Assembly (NCBI GenBank): GCA_902809985.1
Contig: CADDXC010000001.1
Span: 2,294,001-2,358,000, forward strand
Direction of reading: 5' to 3'
DNA: 64,000 nucleotides
Origin: Clostridiaceae bacterium BL-3
GTDB lineage: Bacteria > Bacillota > Clostridia > Clostridiales > Clostridiaceae
Shown here piece after piece: positions 28,119 through 36,291 of the stretch. The notes under the pieces were generated by a model. The model had not been told where the DNA came from. It did not search any database and saw nothing but the letters and a program-made list of their open reading frames with translations. Position 1 is the stretch's first letter. Every line of letters starts with the position of its first letter. The translations under genes and the position numbers were made by a program.

Positions 28119-28532
28119 CTATTTCAATACTGCCAGAGTATCTCCTGTATTTACCGAGGTCCCTTTTGAAACTACTATCTGCGCTACAGTTCCACCTTTT
28201 GAAGCCCTTATCTCATTCTGCATTTTCATGGCTTCCAGTATAAAGAGGACATCATCCTTTTTAACTGTGTCTCCTTCTTTTATCTTTACATCCAGCACTG
28301 TTCCAGGCATAGGGCTTGTAACTGTCTCTCCGCCGCTTACTATTGCCGGGGTTTTTTTCGCAGGTGCGGCCTTTTCAGGCGCCGGTGCTGCTTTTGGTGC
28401 CGGTGCTGGTGCTGCTTTTGGTGCAGATGCTGGTGCTGCTGGAGCCTGATAAGTGCTGGACGAGCTTTCAGTTATTTCATCTACTTCAACTTCATATGAT
28501 TTTCCATTCACAGTAATGTTAAATTTTCTCAT
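28119..28532 (-). CDS. mmdC: Methylmalonyl-CoA decarboxylase, biotin carrier subunit
   Basis: This carries the biotin that shuttles CO2 from the carboxyltransferase to the membrane pump. It has 137 residues: an N-terminal association segment (FNITVNGKSYEVEVDEI), a flexible Ala/Pro-rich linker (about residues 28-62), then a biotinyl domain with VTSPMPGTVLDVKIKEGD and the biotinylated Lys in FILEAMKMQNEI. It lies 12 bp downstream of mmdD. Confidence 0.95.
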   Translation of the reverse strand: MRKFNITVNGKSYEVEVDEITESSSSTYQAPAAPASAPKAAPAPAPKAAPAPEKAAPAKKTPAIVSGGETVTSPMPGTVLDVKIKEGDTVKKDDVLFILEAMKMQNEIRASKGGTVAQIVVSKGTSVNTGDTLAVLK

Positions 28533-28544
28533 AATTCATTCTCC

Positions 28545-28907
28545 TTACAAATTAGTCCCTTCATTTATTTTAGACATCTTGTTGCGATTAAATGTCTTCA
28601 TCTGTTCCCGACGCCCTGCAGTAGTCCAGGGTGAAGCTGCTGGTGTTATTTTTTTTATAGCTCTTATAAATACGTGGGAAGTTGATGTTCCCATAACTGC
28701 TGCAGCTGCAGCAGTTATAACAGCTATCAGCTCTTCATTACCTTCCCCGCTATTCTTTTCTTCTACTAAAACTTTCCGTTCTTCAAATTTAGCTGTATTC
28801 TTGACTTCAGTATTGTTGTCTTTTGACGGATTATAGGGCGGGGGAGTTAACTTAAACAACAGCATCATACAAGCAACTGCAGCTATTAGAATCAATAAAT
28901 CAGACAT
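28545..28907 (-). CDS. mmdD: Methylmalonyl-CoA decarboxylase, delta subunit (OadG family)
   Basis: This small membrane-anchored subunit assembles the soluble carboxyltransferase with the membrane pump. It has 120 residues from ATG 28907, chosen because AGAGGAGG lies before it (an upstream ATG at 28925 overlaps that SD). An N-terminal helix (LLILIAAVACMMLLFKL) is followed by a charged linker. The family C-terminus is ELIAVITAAAAAVMG and SPWTTAGRREQM. The gene follows mmdA by 26 bp. Confidence 0.88.
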   Translation of the reverse strand: MSDLLILIAAVACMMLLFKLTPPPYNPSKDNNTEVKNTAKFEERKVLVEEKNSGEGNEELIAVITAAAAAVMGTSTSHVFIRAIKKITPAASPWTTAGRREQMKTFNRNKMSKINEGTNL

Positions 28908-28933
28908 ACAAAACCTCCTCTGCATACCTCTTT

Positions 28934-30475
28934 TTACACAGGTATATTGCCGTGTTTTTTGGGAGGGCTGCTTTCCCTCTTCTCCTTTAACATTTCAAAT
29001 GCTGCTGCCAGCCTCTGCCTGGACTCTGACGGTACTATTATATCATCCACATATCCCCTCTTTGCCGCCATATAGGGATTTGCAAAATCATCCTTGTATT
29101 CCTGCACTCTCGCACGCCTTTCGGCTTCCGGATCAGCTGCAGCTTTGATCTGCTTTTTAAATACAATATTTGCTGCACCATCAGGTCCCATTACAGCTAT
29201 TTCTGCTGATGGCCAAGCATACACTATGTCCGCTCCCAGATCCTTGCTGCACATTGCCAGATATGAGCCACCGTAAGCTTTCCTGACAATCATGGTTACC
29301 TTTGGAACAGTGGCTTCAGAATATGCATAGAGCAATTTAGCCCCATGTCTTATTATTCCATCGTGCTCCTGGTTTTTGCCGGGCAAGAATCCTGGTACAT
29401 CAACTATATTTAAAATTGGAATATTGAAAGCATCACAAGTTCTTATAAATCTAGCTGCCTTATCTGAAGCATTTATATCAAGACATCCTGCCAGTACTTT
29501 AGGCTGATTGGCTATTATTCCTATGCTTTTTCCATTCATTCTTCCAAAACCTATTATGATATTCTGGGCATATCTTTCCTGTATTTCAAAAAAGCTGTTC
29601 TCGTCAACTACCCTGTTTATTATATCCTTCATGTTATAAGGTTTATTGGGATTGTCAGGAATTATAGAATCAAGTTCAGGAATAATTCTGTTTAAATCAT
29701 CCTCTGCCTGAAATTCCGGAGCACTTTCCATATTATTTGAAGGCAAATAGGACAGTAGTTTTTTTACCTGATCCAGAGAAGTTTTTTCATCCGCAGCTTC
29801 AAAATGTGCAACTCCCGACTTTGTGCTGTGAGTTCCTGCACCGCCCAATTCCTCTACGGTTACATCTTCTCCTGTAACTGTCTTTAAGACCTTAGGACCT
29901 GTTATGAACATCTGACTGGTATTGTCAACCATGAATATAAAATCTGTAAGTGCTGGTGAATACACTGCTCCACCGGCACAAGGTCCCATTATCATGGATA
30001 TCTGCGGTATTACACCAGATGCTTTTGTATTCCTGTAGAATATTCCACCATATCCTGCCAGTGCATCTACTCCCTCTTGAATCCTTGCTCCACCTGAATC
30101 GTTTATTCCTATTACAGGTGCTCCTGTCTTCACAGCAAGATCCATTATGTCACATATCTTTTTAGCATGCATTTCTCCAAGCGCCCCGCCTGTGGAAGTA
30201 AAGTCCTGTGCATATACATAAACAAGTCTTCCATCTATGGTACCGTATCCAGTTACTACACCTTCATCAGGTATTTCAACCTTTTCCATTCCAAAATTAG
30301 TACACCTGTGGCTTACAAATACTCCCACTTCGACAAAACTGCCTTCATCCAGCAGATATTCTATCCTCTCCCTGGCGAACATCTTTCCCTTTTTATGCTG
30401 TTTGTCAATTCTAGTCTGGCCCCCACCTTTTTCAATTTTCTTCTTATCCTCTATAAGTTTGTCAATCTTGCTCAT
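28934..30475 (-). CDS. mmdA: Methylmalonyl-CoA decarboxylase, alpha (carboxyltransferase) subunit
   Basis: This transfers the carboxyl group of (S)-methylmalonyl-CoA to protein-bound biotin, giving propionyl-CoA. It is a crotonase-fold carboxyltransferase of 513 residues. Landmarks are [18 protein letters not shown] (oxyanion/CoA site), [17 protein letters not shown], and in the second half [24 protein letters not shown] and [13 protein letters not shown]. The sequence alone could fit propionyl-CoA carboxylase beta. The adjacent MmdB-type pump and lack of a biotin carboxylase gene here favour the decarboxylase. Confidence 0.93.
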   Translation of the reverse strand: MSKIDKLIEDKKKIEKGGGQTRIDKQHKKGKMFARERIEYLLDEGSFVEVGVFVSHRCTNFGMEKVEIPDEGVVTGYGTIDGRLVYVYAQDFTSTGGALGEMHAKKICDIMDLAVKTGAPVIGINDSGGARIQEGVDALAGYGGIFYRNTKASGVIPQISMIMGPCAGGAVYSPALTDFIFMVDNTSQMFITGPKVLKTVTGEDVTVEELGGAGTHSTKSGVAHFEAADEKTSLDQVKKLLSYLPSNNMESAPEFQAEDDLNRIIPELDSIIPDNPNKPYNMKDIINRVVDENSFFEIQERYAQNIIIGFGRMNGKSIGIIANQPKVLAGCLDINASDKAARFIRTCDAFNIPILNIVDVPGFLPGKNQEHDGIIRHGAKLLYAYSEATVPKVTMIVRKAYGGSYLAMCSKDLGADIVYAWPSAEIAVMGPDGAANIVFKKQIKAAADPEAERRARVQEYKDDFANPYMAAKRGYVDDIIVPSESRQRLAAAFEMLKEKRESSPPKKHGNIPV

Positions 30476-30503
30476 ATTCCTCTCTCCTTAATAGACAAAA
30501 TTA

Positions 30504-30911
30504 TTATTTCTGGCAGAGTTCCAAAAGTACACCATTTGTACTCTTTGGATGCACGAAAGCAATTTTTGCACCACCTGCACCATCCCTAGGTTTTTCATCT
30601 ATGAGTCTCATGCCCTGTTTTTTAAGCTCTTCCAGAGCTGCTTCTACATCATCCACTCTAACTGCAATATGCTGTATTCCCTCTCTCTTTTTTGCAATAA
30701 ACTTTGCTATGGGACTATCATCACTCGTAGGTTCCAGAAGTTCAAACTCACTCTCTCCAATAGGTACAAAAGCTGTTATTACTTTCTGAGATTTTACTTC
30801 CTCGGTTCCCTTGCATTTAAGTCCCAGAACACCCTCATAAAATTTCAATGACTCCTCAATGCTCTTTACGGCAATTCCAACATGGTCTATTTTTTTCAAA
30901 TCAATACTCAT
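30504..30911 (-). CDS. mce: Methylmalonyl-CoA epimerase
   Basis: This interconverts (R)- and (S)-methylmalonyl-CoA, linking the mutase to the decarboxylase. It is a vicinal-oxygen-chelate metalloenzyme of 135 residues with [19 protein letters not shown] (metal His), [14 protein letters not shown] (second His) and the C-terminal VLLELCQK containing the metal-binding Glu. The frame extends upstream inside meaB; I chose the ATG at 30911, which is 1 nt past the meaB stop and has GGGAG upstream. Confidence 0.94.
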   Translation of the reverse strand: MSIDLKKIDHVGIAVKSIEESLKFYEGVLGLKCKGTEEVKSQKVITAFVPIGESEFELLEPTSDDSPIAKFIAKKREGIQHIAVRVDDVEAALEELKKQGMRLIDEKPRDGAGGAKIAFVHPKSTNGVLLELCQK

Positions 30912-30912
30912 G

Positions 30913-31869
30913 TTATTTTTCATCTCCCATTTTAAAATTTTTATATAATGTATCGGATGCAGTGTAAGGATCCATCTTTTTATTAAAGACGTCCTCCACA
31001 AGTCTTTTTAACATACCCGTTTTATAATCCAGTTTTAAAGCGGATCTTACCAGGTTGTTCTTCAATATAGAAATTATCTTGTCTTTTAATTTTGACTTTC
31101 TTCTCTCTTCCAGTACTCCCTCCGATGCCATACTGTCATAACATTCATCTATAGCTGAAAGTAATCTGTCAATTCCAGTATTGTCTTTTGCAGTTATGTT
31201 CAGTACTGGAGGCAGCTTCCCCCCTTTGTCATTGAAGCTCAGCATGGCCTCTATCTCTGCTGCTGTACGCTGGGCACCTTCCTTATCAGACTTGTTGACT
31301 GCAAATATGTCTCCTATTTCCATTATTCCTGCTTTCATTGTCTGTATATCGTCTCCCAGGCCTGGAACCATTACCATAACTACGACATCGGCCACTTTGA
31401 CTATATCCACTTCAGACTGTCCTACACCAACAGTTTCAATAAATATATAGTCCATGCCAAAAATGTCCAGAATATTTACAGTTCCATATACCGCATCAGA
31501 AAGTCCTCCCAGGGCCCCTCTTGTACCCATACTTCTTATAAATACCCCTTCATCGGTATTGAGATCATTCATTCTGACCCTGTCTCCAAGTATTGCTCCA
31601 TGTGAAAAAGGACTCGTAGGATCAACAGCTATGATCCCGACCTTTTTGCCCTGTTTTCTGATAAGTTTTGCTATTTGATCTGTCACTGTACTCTTGCCAG
31701 CTCCTGGAGGACCGGTTATTCCTATTACCCTGGCCTTCCCGGTTAGATGGTATAGATCTTTCATAAGTTCAAGAGATCTGCTGTCCTCATTTTCCATCAT
31801 GGTTATTAATTTTGCAGCAGCTCTTTTCCGACCGCCCATAATACCTCTTTTAATATCTTCAATATCCAT
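30913..31869 (-). CDS. meaB: Methylmalonyl-CoA mutase-associated GTPase MeaB
   Basis: This G3E-family P-loop GTPase (ArgK/MeaB) protects the B12 mutase and gates its cofactor loading. It has 318 residues. Walker A is [18 protein letters not shown], switch segments include [31 protein letters not shown] is the G3 region and NKSDKEGA is the base-specificity motif. I chose ATG 31869 over an upstream GTG because AAGGGTG is at the right distance. It lies between the mutase small subunit and the epimerase. Confidence 0.95.
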   Translation of the reverse strand: MDIEDIKRGIMGGRKRAAAKLITMMENEDSRSLELMKDLYHLTGKARVIGITGPPGAGKSTVTDQIAKLIRKQGKKVGIIAVDPTSPFSHGAILGDRVRMNDLNTDEGVFIRSMGTRGALGGLSDAVYGTVNILDIFGMDYIFIETVGVGQSEVDIVKVADVVVMVMVPGLGDDIQTMKAGIMEIGDIFAVNKSDKEGAQRTAAEIEAMLSFNDKGGKLPPVLNITAKDNTGIDRLLSAIDECYDSMASEGVLEERRKSKLKDKIISILKNNLVRSALKLDYKTGMLKRLVEDVFNKKMDPYTASDTLYKNFKMGDEK

Positions 31870-31886
31870 CACATTCACCCTTTAGC

Positions 31887-32285
31887 TTAGTTCAACTTAA
31901 CATTTTTTCTAATAAAGTCAACTGTGTCGGAGGTTTTTGTTCCCGGTGTAAAGATGGCTTTCACTCCTGCCTTCTTCAGCCCCGGTATATCCTCTTCAGG
32001 TATGACTCCACCTCCTATGACAAGAACATCTTCCGCACCCTTTTCTTTAAGCAGGTTTACTACCTTGGGAAACAGAGTATTGTGCGCCCCAGACAGTATG
32101 CTCATTGCAACACAGTCCACATCTTCCTGTACTGCTGCTTCTGCAATCTGATTTGGCGTCTGCCTCAGTCCCGTATATATAACTTCCATTCCGGCATCTC
32201 TGAGTGCCCTTGCTATTACTTTAGCTCCCCTGTCATGTCCGTCTAATCCCGGTTTTGCAACTAAAACTCTTATTGGTCTATCCAT
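31887..32285 (-). CDS. mcmB: Methylmalonyl-CoA mutase, small B12-binding subunit
   Basis: This is a stand-alone cobalamin-binding domain of 132 residues. The base-off motif is [18 protein letters not shown] (D-x-H-x-x-G, with His as the lower cobalt ligand), followed by [12 protein letters not shown] and [13 protein letters not shown]. In many bacteria the mutase is one chain; here, as in many anaerobes and archaea, the catalytic and B12 domains are separate genes. It follows mcmA by 27 bp. Confidence 0.95.
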   Translation of the reverse strand: MDRPIRVLVAKPGLDGHDRGAKVIARALRDAGMEVIYTGLRQTPNQIAEAAVQEDVDCVAMSILSGAHNTLFPKVVNLLKEKGAEDVLVIGGGVIPEEDIPGLKKAGVKAIFTPGTKTSDTVDFIRKNVKLN

Positions 32286-32312
32286 ATCTAAAATCTCCCC
32301 TCACTTTTTAAT

Positions 32313-33977
32313 TTATTTATATTCTCCAAATACTCCCCTAAGGACATCACATATTTCACCCAGGGTAGCATATTGTTTTACAGCGTCAATTATGAAAGGC
32401 ATCAGGTTATCTCCCTTTTTAGCTGCATTTTCAAGTGAAGCAAGTTTTTCGCCTACAGCTTTTGAATCTCTTTCAGCCTTTAACTGTTTCAATTTTTCCT
32501 TCTGTTTTTCACCTACGGAAAGATCTACTTTTAAAAGTCCCTTTGGAGGTTCTTCTTCTATCTGGAACTTATTCATTCCTACAACTATCTGTTCTCCTGA
32601 CTCTACTTCCTTCTGGTACTCATAGGAACTATCTTCTATTTCCTTCTGTATATAACCTTTTTCAATTGCCTTTGCCGCTCCACCCAGTTCATCTATCTTA
32701 TTTATATATTCCATTGCCTTTTTCTCTGTCTCATCCGTCAGAGCTTCTACATAATAGGAACCTGCCAGAGGATCTATAGTATCTGGTACTCCACTTTCAC
32801 AAGCTATGATCTGCTGTGTTCTAAGTGCAACTCTTACCGAATCCTGGGTAGGAAGTGCCAGTGCTTCATCTTTCGAATTGGTGTGAAGGGACTGGGTTCC
32901 TCCAAGTACAGCTGAAAGTGCCTGAAGTGTAACTCTCACTACATTATTATCCGGCTGCTGTGCTGTAAGGGTACACCCTCCTGTCTGGGTATGGAATCTG
33001 AGCTTCAGGGATTTAGGATTATTTGCATGGAATCTCTCCTTCATGACTTTTGCCCATATTCTTCTTGCTGCCCTGAATTTTGCAACTTCCTGGAACAATC
33101 CATTGTTCGCATTGAAGAAGAATGACAATCTTGGTGCAAACTGGTCAACATCAAGACCCGCTTTTATAGCAGCTTCCACATAGGCAATTCCATCGGCAAT
33201 TGTAAATGCAACTTCCTGCACAGCAGTAGAACCTGCCTCCCTTATGTGATACCCTGAAATGGATATTGTATTCCACTTTGGAAGGTTCTTGGAACAAAAT
33301 TCGAATATATGGGTGATAAGTCCCATGGAAGGCTGAACCGGGAATATATACGTTCCCCTTGCCACATACTCTTTCAAAATATCATTTTGGATAGTACCCC
33401 TTAATTTTTCAGGAGTTACTCCCTGTTTTTCTGCTACAGCGATATACATTGCAAGCAGTATTGAAGCCGGAGCATTTATTGTCATGGATGTACTTACCTT
33501 GTCCAGTGGTATTCCATCGAAAAGAGTTTCCATATCTTTAAGTGAGTCTATGGCAACACCAACTTTACCGACTTCTCCCTCTGCCAATTCATGATCTGAA
33601 TCGTAACCTATCTGCGTAGGTAAATCGAAAGCTACACTAAGTCCTGTCTGGCCCTGTGAAAGTAGATATTTATATCTCTTGTTTGATTCCTCTGCAGTAG
33701 CAAAACCTGCATACTGCCTCATTGTCCAGAGTTTACCTCTGTACATAGTAGGCTGAACGCCTCTTGTATAAGGGTATTCTCCTGGAAATGAAAGCTCTTC
33801 ATTATAATCAATGCCTTGTACATCTTCCGGTGTATAAAGTCTTTTGACCTCTATGCCAGATGTGGTCTTAAAAGATTTCTTTCTTTCCGGAAATCTTCCA
33901 AGAGCTTTCCCAAGAGTTCCTTCTTCCCATTCTTTTTTCTTGGCTTTTACTTCATTAACTTTTTCTTCCTTAAACAT
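32313..33977 (-). CDS. mcmA: Methylmalonyl-CoA mutase, large catalytic subunit
   Basis: This is the TIM-barrel subunit of the adenosylcobalamin-dependent mutase that isomerises succinyl-CoA and (R)-methylmalonyl-CoA. It has 554 residues. Substrate-site signatures are [55 protein letters not shown] and [19 protein letters not shown]. The B12-binding domain is supplied by the next gene. An AAAGGGG SD precedes the ATG. It follows the CoA-transferase gene by 16 bp. Confidence 0.97.
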   Translation of the reverse strand: MFKEEKVNEVKAKKKEWEEGTLGKALGRFPERKKSFKTTSGIEVKRLYTPEDVQGIDYNEELSFPGEYPYTRGVQPTMYRGKLWTMRQYAGFATAEESNKRYKYLLSQGQTGLSVAFDLPTQIGYDSDHELAEGEVGKVGVAIDSLKDMETLFDGIPLDKVSTSMTINAPASILLAMYIAVAEKQGVTPEKLRGTIQNDILKEYVARGTYIFPVQPSMGLITHIFEFCSKNLPKWNTISISGYHIREAGSTAVQEVAFTIADGIAYVEAAIKAGLDVDQFAPRLSFFFNANNGLFQEVAKFRAARRIWAKVMKERFHANNPKSLKLRFHTQTGGCTLTAQQPDNNVVRVTLQALSAVLGGTQSLHTNSKDEALALPTQDSVRVALRTQQIIACESGVPDTIDPLAGSYYVEALTDETEKKAMEYINKIDELGGAAKAIEKGYIQKEIEDSSYEYQKEVESGEQIVVGMNKFQIEEEPPKGLLKVDLSVGEKQKEKLKQLKAERDSKAVGEKLASLENAAKKGDNLMPFIIDAVKQYATLGEICDVLRGVFGEYK

Positions 33978-33993
33978 TTTCTAACCCCTTTCT

Positions 33994-35517
33994 CTATACT
34001 TCTGGACTTGATTTATCAGTTTTAAATTTCATGCTGCCAGTTTCCTCAAATCTCTCATGCCATGACAGCGCCTCTTTAAGTAAAACCGGCGTATGAATAT
34101 TTTTGCCTTGACTTGCCCTCTTAAAATAATCTTTAAGGAAAGGTCTATAATAAGGATGACTGCAGTTTTCTATTATGACTTTTGCCTTTTCCTTTGGTGA
34201 CAATCCTCTTAAATCAGCTACTCCCTGTTCTGTAACTATTACATCTACATCATGTTCTGAATGATCACAGTGAGGCACCATTGGAACTATTGAGGATATT
34301 TCACCATTTTTAGCAATTGACTCTGTAGTGAATATGGATATATATGAACTCCTCGTAAAATCTCCTGAACCACCTATTCCATTCATCATTCTGGAACCCA
34401 TTATCTGGCTTGAATTTACATTTCCATATATATCCGCTTCTATAGCTGTATTCATGGCTATTACTCCAAGCCTTCTGATCACTTCAGGATTGTTGCTTAT
34501 TTCCTGAGGCCTCAATATAAGCTTCTTTCTGTATTCATCAATTTTTTTATAGAATTTTTTTTGTCCCTCCTCAGAGAAAGAGACAGATGTAGCTGAAGCC
34601 ACTGAAATCTTGCCTTCATCCATGAGATTAAATACTGAATCCTGTGCAACTTCAGTATATACCTGCAGATCAGTAAATCTGGATTCTTTTAATCCTGCAA
34701 GTACTGCATTTGCAACAGAGCCAACTCCTGATTGAAGTGGAAGCAGATTTTCAGGAAGTCTTCCCTGTTTGACTTCATTTTCAAGAAAATCTATCAGATT
34801 TCCAGCCATTTTCCTGCTTGTTTCACTTATTGGTGCTACACTTCTAATATTATCTTTTATATCGCTGAAAACTATACACTTTATTTTTTTAGGATCTGTC
34901 ACTATATAGTCTGTCCCTATCCTATCAGATGCATGAGTTATAGGTATTGGCTGTCTAAAAGGCGGCTTCTCTGGAACATATATATCATGTATTCCTATAA
35001 GTGAAGTGGGCTGAGTTTCGTTTATCTCCACAATTACAATATCTGCATTTTTAACATATGTAGGTGAATTCCCTACAGATGTAGTTGGTATTATATAACC
35101 CTCTTCAGTTATACCGACAGCTTCAACTATCGCCACATCGATTTTGCCCATAAAACCATAATCCACCATCTGTGGAGACATACTGAGATGTGCATCTACG
35201 TAATCGATTTTGCCTGCATTGATGGCATTTCTTACATCCTTGTGTGTCTGATATGGAAATCTCTTTTTAATTGCGCCGGCTCTGGCCAGTTCTCCATCCA
35301 GTTCATCCCCTACAGAGGCACCTGTGTACAAATTGATTTTAATTTTTTCACCATCTTTTACCCTCTTCGCCAGTGCTATGGGCACTGATTTAGGATAACC
35401 TGAAAACGTAAAACCACTGGTTCCGACAGTCATGCCGTCTTTGATAAGTTGGGCAGCATCGTTTGGTGTCCCTATACGTTTTAGAAGTTCTTTGTTTTTT
35501 ATTCTATCCGTAATCAT
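33994..35517 (-). CDS. Succinate/propionyl-CoA (or acetyl-CoA) CoA-transferase
   Basis: This is a class I CoA-transferase of the acetyl-CoA hydrolase/transferase family (Cat1/ScpC-like), 507 residues. Landmarks are VGTSGFTFSGYPKSVP, the catalytic Glu region NTAIEADIYGNVNSSQIMG, then GGSGDFTRSSY and VTEQGVADLRGLSPKEKA. At the head of the mutase/decarboxylase cluster, the obvious role is to move CoA from propionyl-CoA to succinate, closing the cycle. The exact acyl donor is inference. It is the first gene of the cluster. Confidence 0.9.
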   Translation of the reverse strand: MITDRIKNKELLKRIGTPNDAAQLIKDGMTVGTSGFTFSGYPKSVPIALAKRVKDGEKIKINLYTGASVGDELDGELARAGAIKKRFPYQTHKDVRNAINAGKIDYVDAHLSMSPQMVDYGFMGKIDVAIVEAVGITEEGYIIPTTSVGNSPTYVKNADIVIVEINETQPTSLIGIHDIYVPEKPPFRQPIPITHASDRIGTDYIVTDPKKIKCIVFSDIKDNIRSVAPISETSRKMAGNLIDFLENEVKQGRLPENLLPLQSGVGSVANAVLAGLKESRFTDLQVYTEVAQDSVFNLMDEGKISVASATSVSFSEEGQKKFYKKIDEYRKKLILRPQEISNNPEVIRRLGVIAMNTAIEADIYGNVNSSQIMGSRMMNGIGGSGDFTRSSYISIFTTESIAKNGEISSIVPMVPHCDHSEHDVDVIVTEQGVADLRGLSPKEKAKVIIENCSHPYYRPFLKDYFKRASQGKNIHTPVLLKEALSWHERFEETGSMKFKTDKSSPEV

Positions 35518-35632
35518 ACTATCCCCTTCTTTATTAAATAATTAACATAATTATTATTTATTAAATTTTTTAATTTATGCTTTACACTCTCCTTTCTTTT
35601 TTGATCTAGGTATGTATAATAGAAAAACAAAA

Positions 35633-35670
35633 AACGGCATAAGTGCATTGAAAAATGTACTCATGCCGTT
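35633..35670 (-). terminator. Terminator between the DUF3870 gene and the propionate cluster
   Basis: On the minus strand AACGGCATGAGTACA pairs with TGCACTTATGCCGTT and is followed by TTTTTTG. It should stop most transcription coming from the B12-riboswitch-controlled DUF3870 gene. Confidence 0.85.
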
Positions 35671-35729
35671 ATTTTTATTAATTTTATATAAAGGTTTAGC
35701 CTTCATACCATAATAAAATGGCAATATTA

Positions 35730-36062
35730 TTAACTTTTTTTCTTTACTTTCTTTACTATTATTTTATACCTTTCATAACAATTTATCAATACCGCTATAA
35801 AAGATTTTTTAGCCATTCCAAAATAATTATCTTCTATATCCGACACAATTTCTCGAATATCATTCAAATTTCTTCCTATTAACAATTCTTTGGCATATTT
35901 TTTTGCGGTGTCAGTGACAAAAGAACACTCTATATCCTGTATTTCTCCTGAATACCTATTTACAATAACTCCTATGACAACTTCTCCACCGTAAAGCTGA
36001 CTTGCCGTTATCCCCTTCGGAAGCTTTGCATAGCCTGTAATAAATATATTATCCTTTTTCAA
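35730..36062 (-). CDS. DUF3870 family protein under a B12 riboswitch
   Basis: This protein of about 110 residues matches DUF3870: KKDNIFITGYAKLPKGITA at the N-terminus, a central GVIVNRYSGEIQDIECSF and AKKSFIAVLINCYERYK near the end. Function is unknown. The open frame continues to 36233, but that upstream part coincides with a cobalamin riboswitch and is not protein. I chose TTG 36062, where the family begins; a GTG at 36077 is an alternative. The SD region (GGAGGAAAGGG) lies in a small hairpin, TTCCT-TCGG-AGGAA, a likely translational switch. It is separated from the B12-dependent mutase cluster by a terminator. Confidence 0.75.
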   Translation of the reverse strand: MKKDNIFITGYAKLPKGITASQLYGGEVVIGVIVNRYSGEIQDIECSFVTDTAKKYAKELLIGRNLNDIREIVSDIEDNYFGMAKKSFIAVLINCYERYKIIVKKVKKKS

Positions 36063-36114
36063 AAAACATACCCCCACAACATATATATCCCTTTCCTCCG
36101 AAGGAATCAACATA

Positions 36115-36250
36115 TATATTAGGCAGGCTTCCTGGCTCAGATTCATCTTACTCCTTAGTCTTCCCAGACAATACATCCAGTGACATGATAAAGTTTCATC
36201 CTCCATACAGTAGCGGCGGACTGCAGTATTCAACTTTTCCTTTTACTTAT
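36115..36250 (-). promoter_or_regulatory. Cobalamin (B12) riboswitch
   Basis: On the minus strand the B12 box reads AGCCAGGAAGCCTGCC (36122-36137), close to the consensus AGYCAGGARACCTGCC. Upstream are CTGGGAAGAC (36159-36168), GTCACTGG (36177-36184) and the P4-P6-like segment CTGCAGTCCGCCGCTACTGTA (split near 36204-36224). The order and spacing fit the aptamer. The DUF3870 SD just downstream is in a hairpin, so translational repression by B12 is likely. Confidence 0.9.
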
Positions 36251-36291
36251 TAAAATAACACCTAATTAAATATTTAATTTTAACAAATTTC

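Noticed and set aside
36063-36233. N-terminal 57 codons of the frame containing DUF3870
   Set aside because: This DNA is a cobalamin riboswitch; the protein family begins at about 36062.
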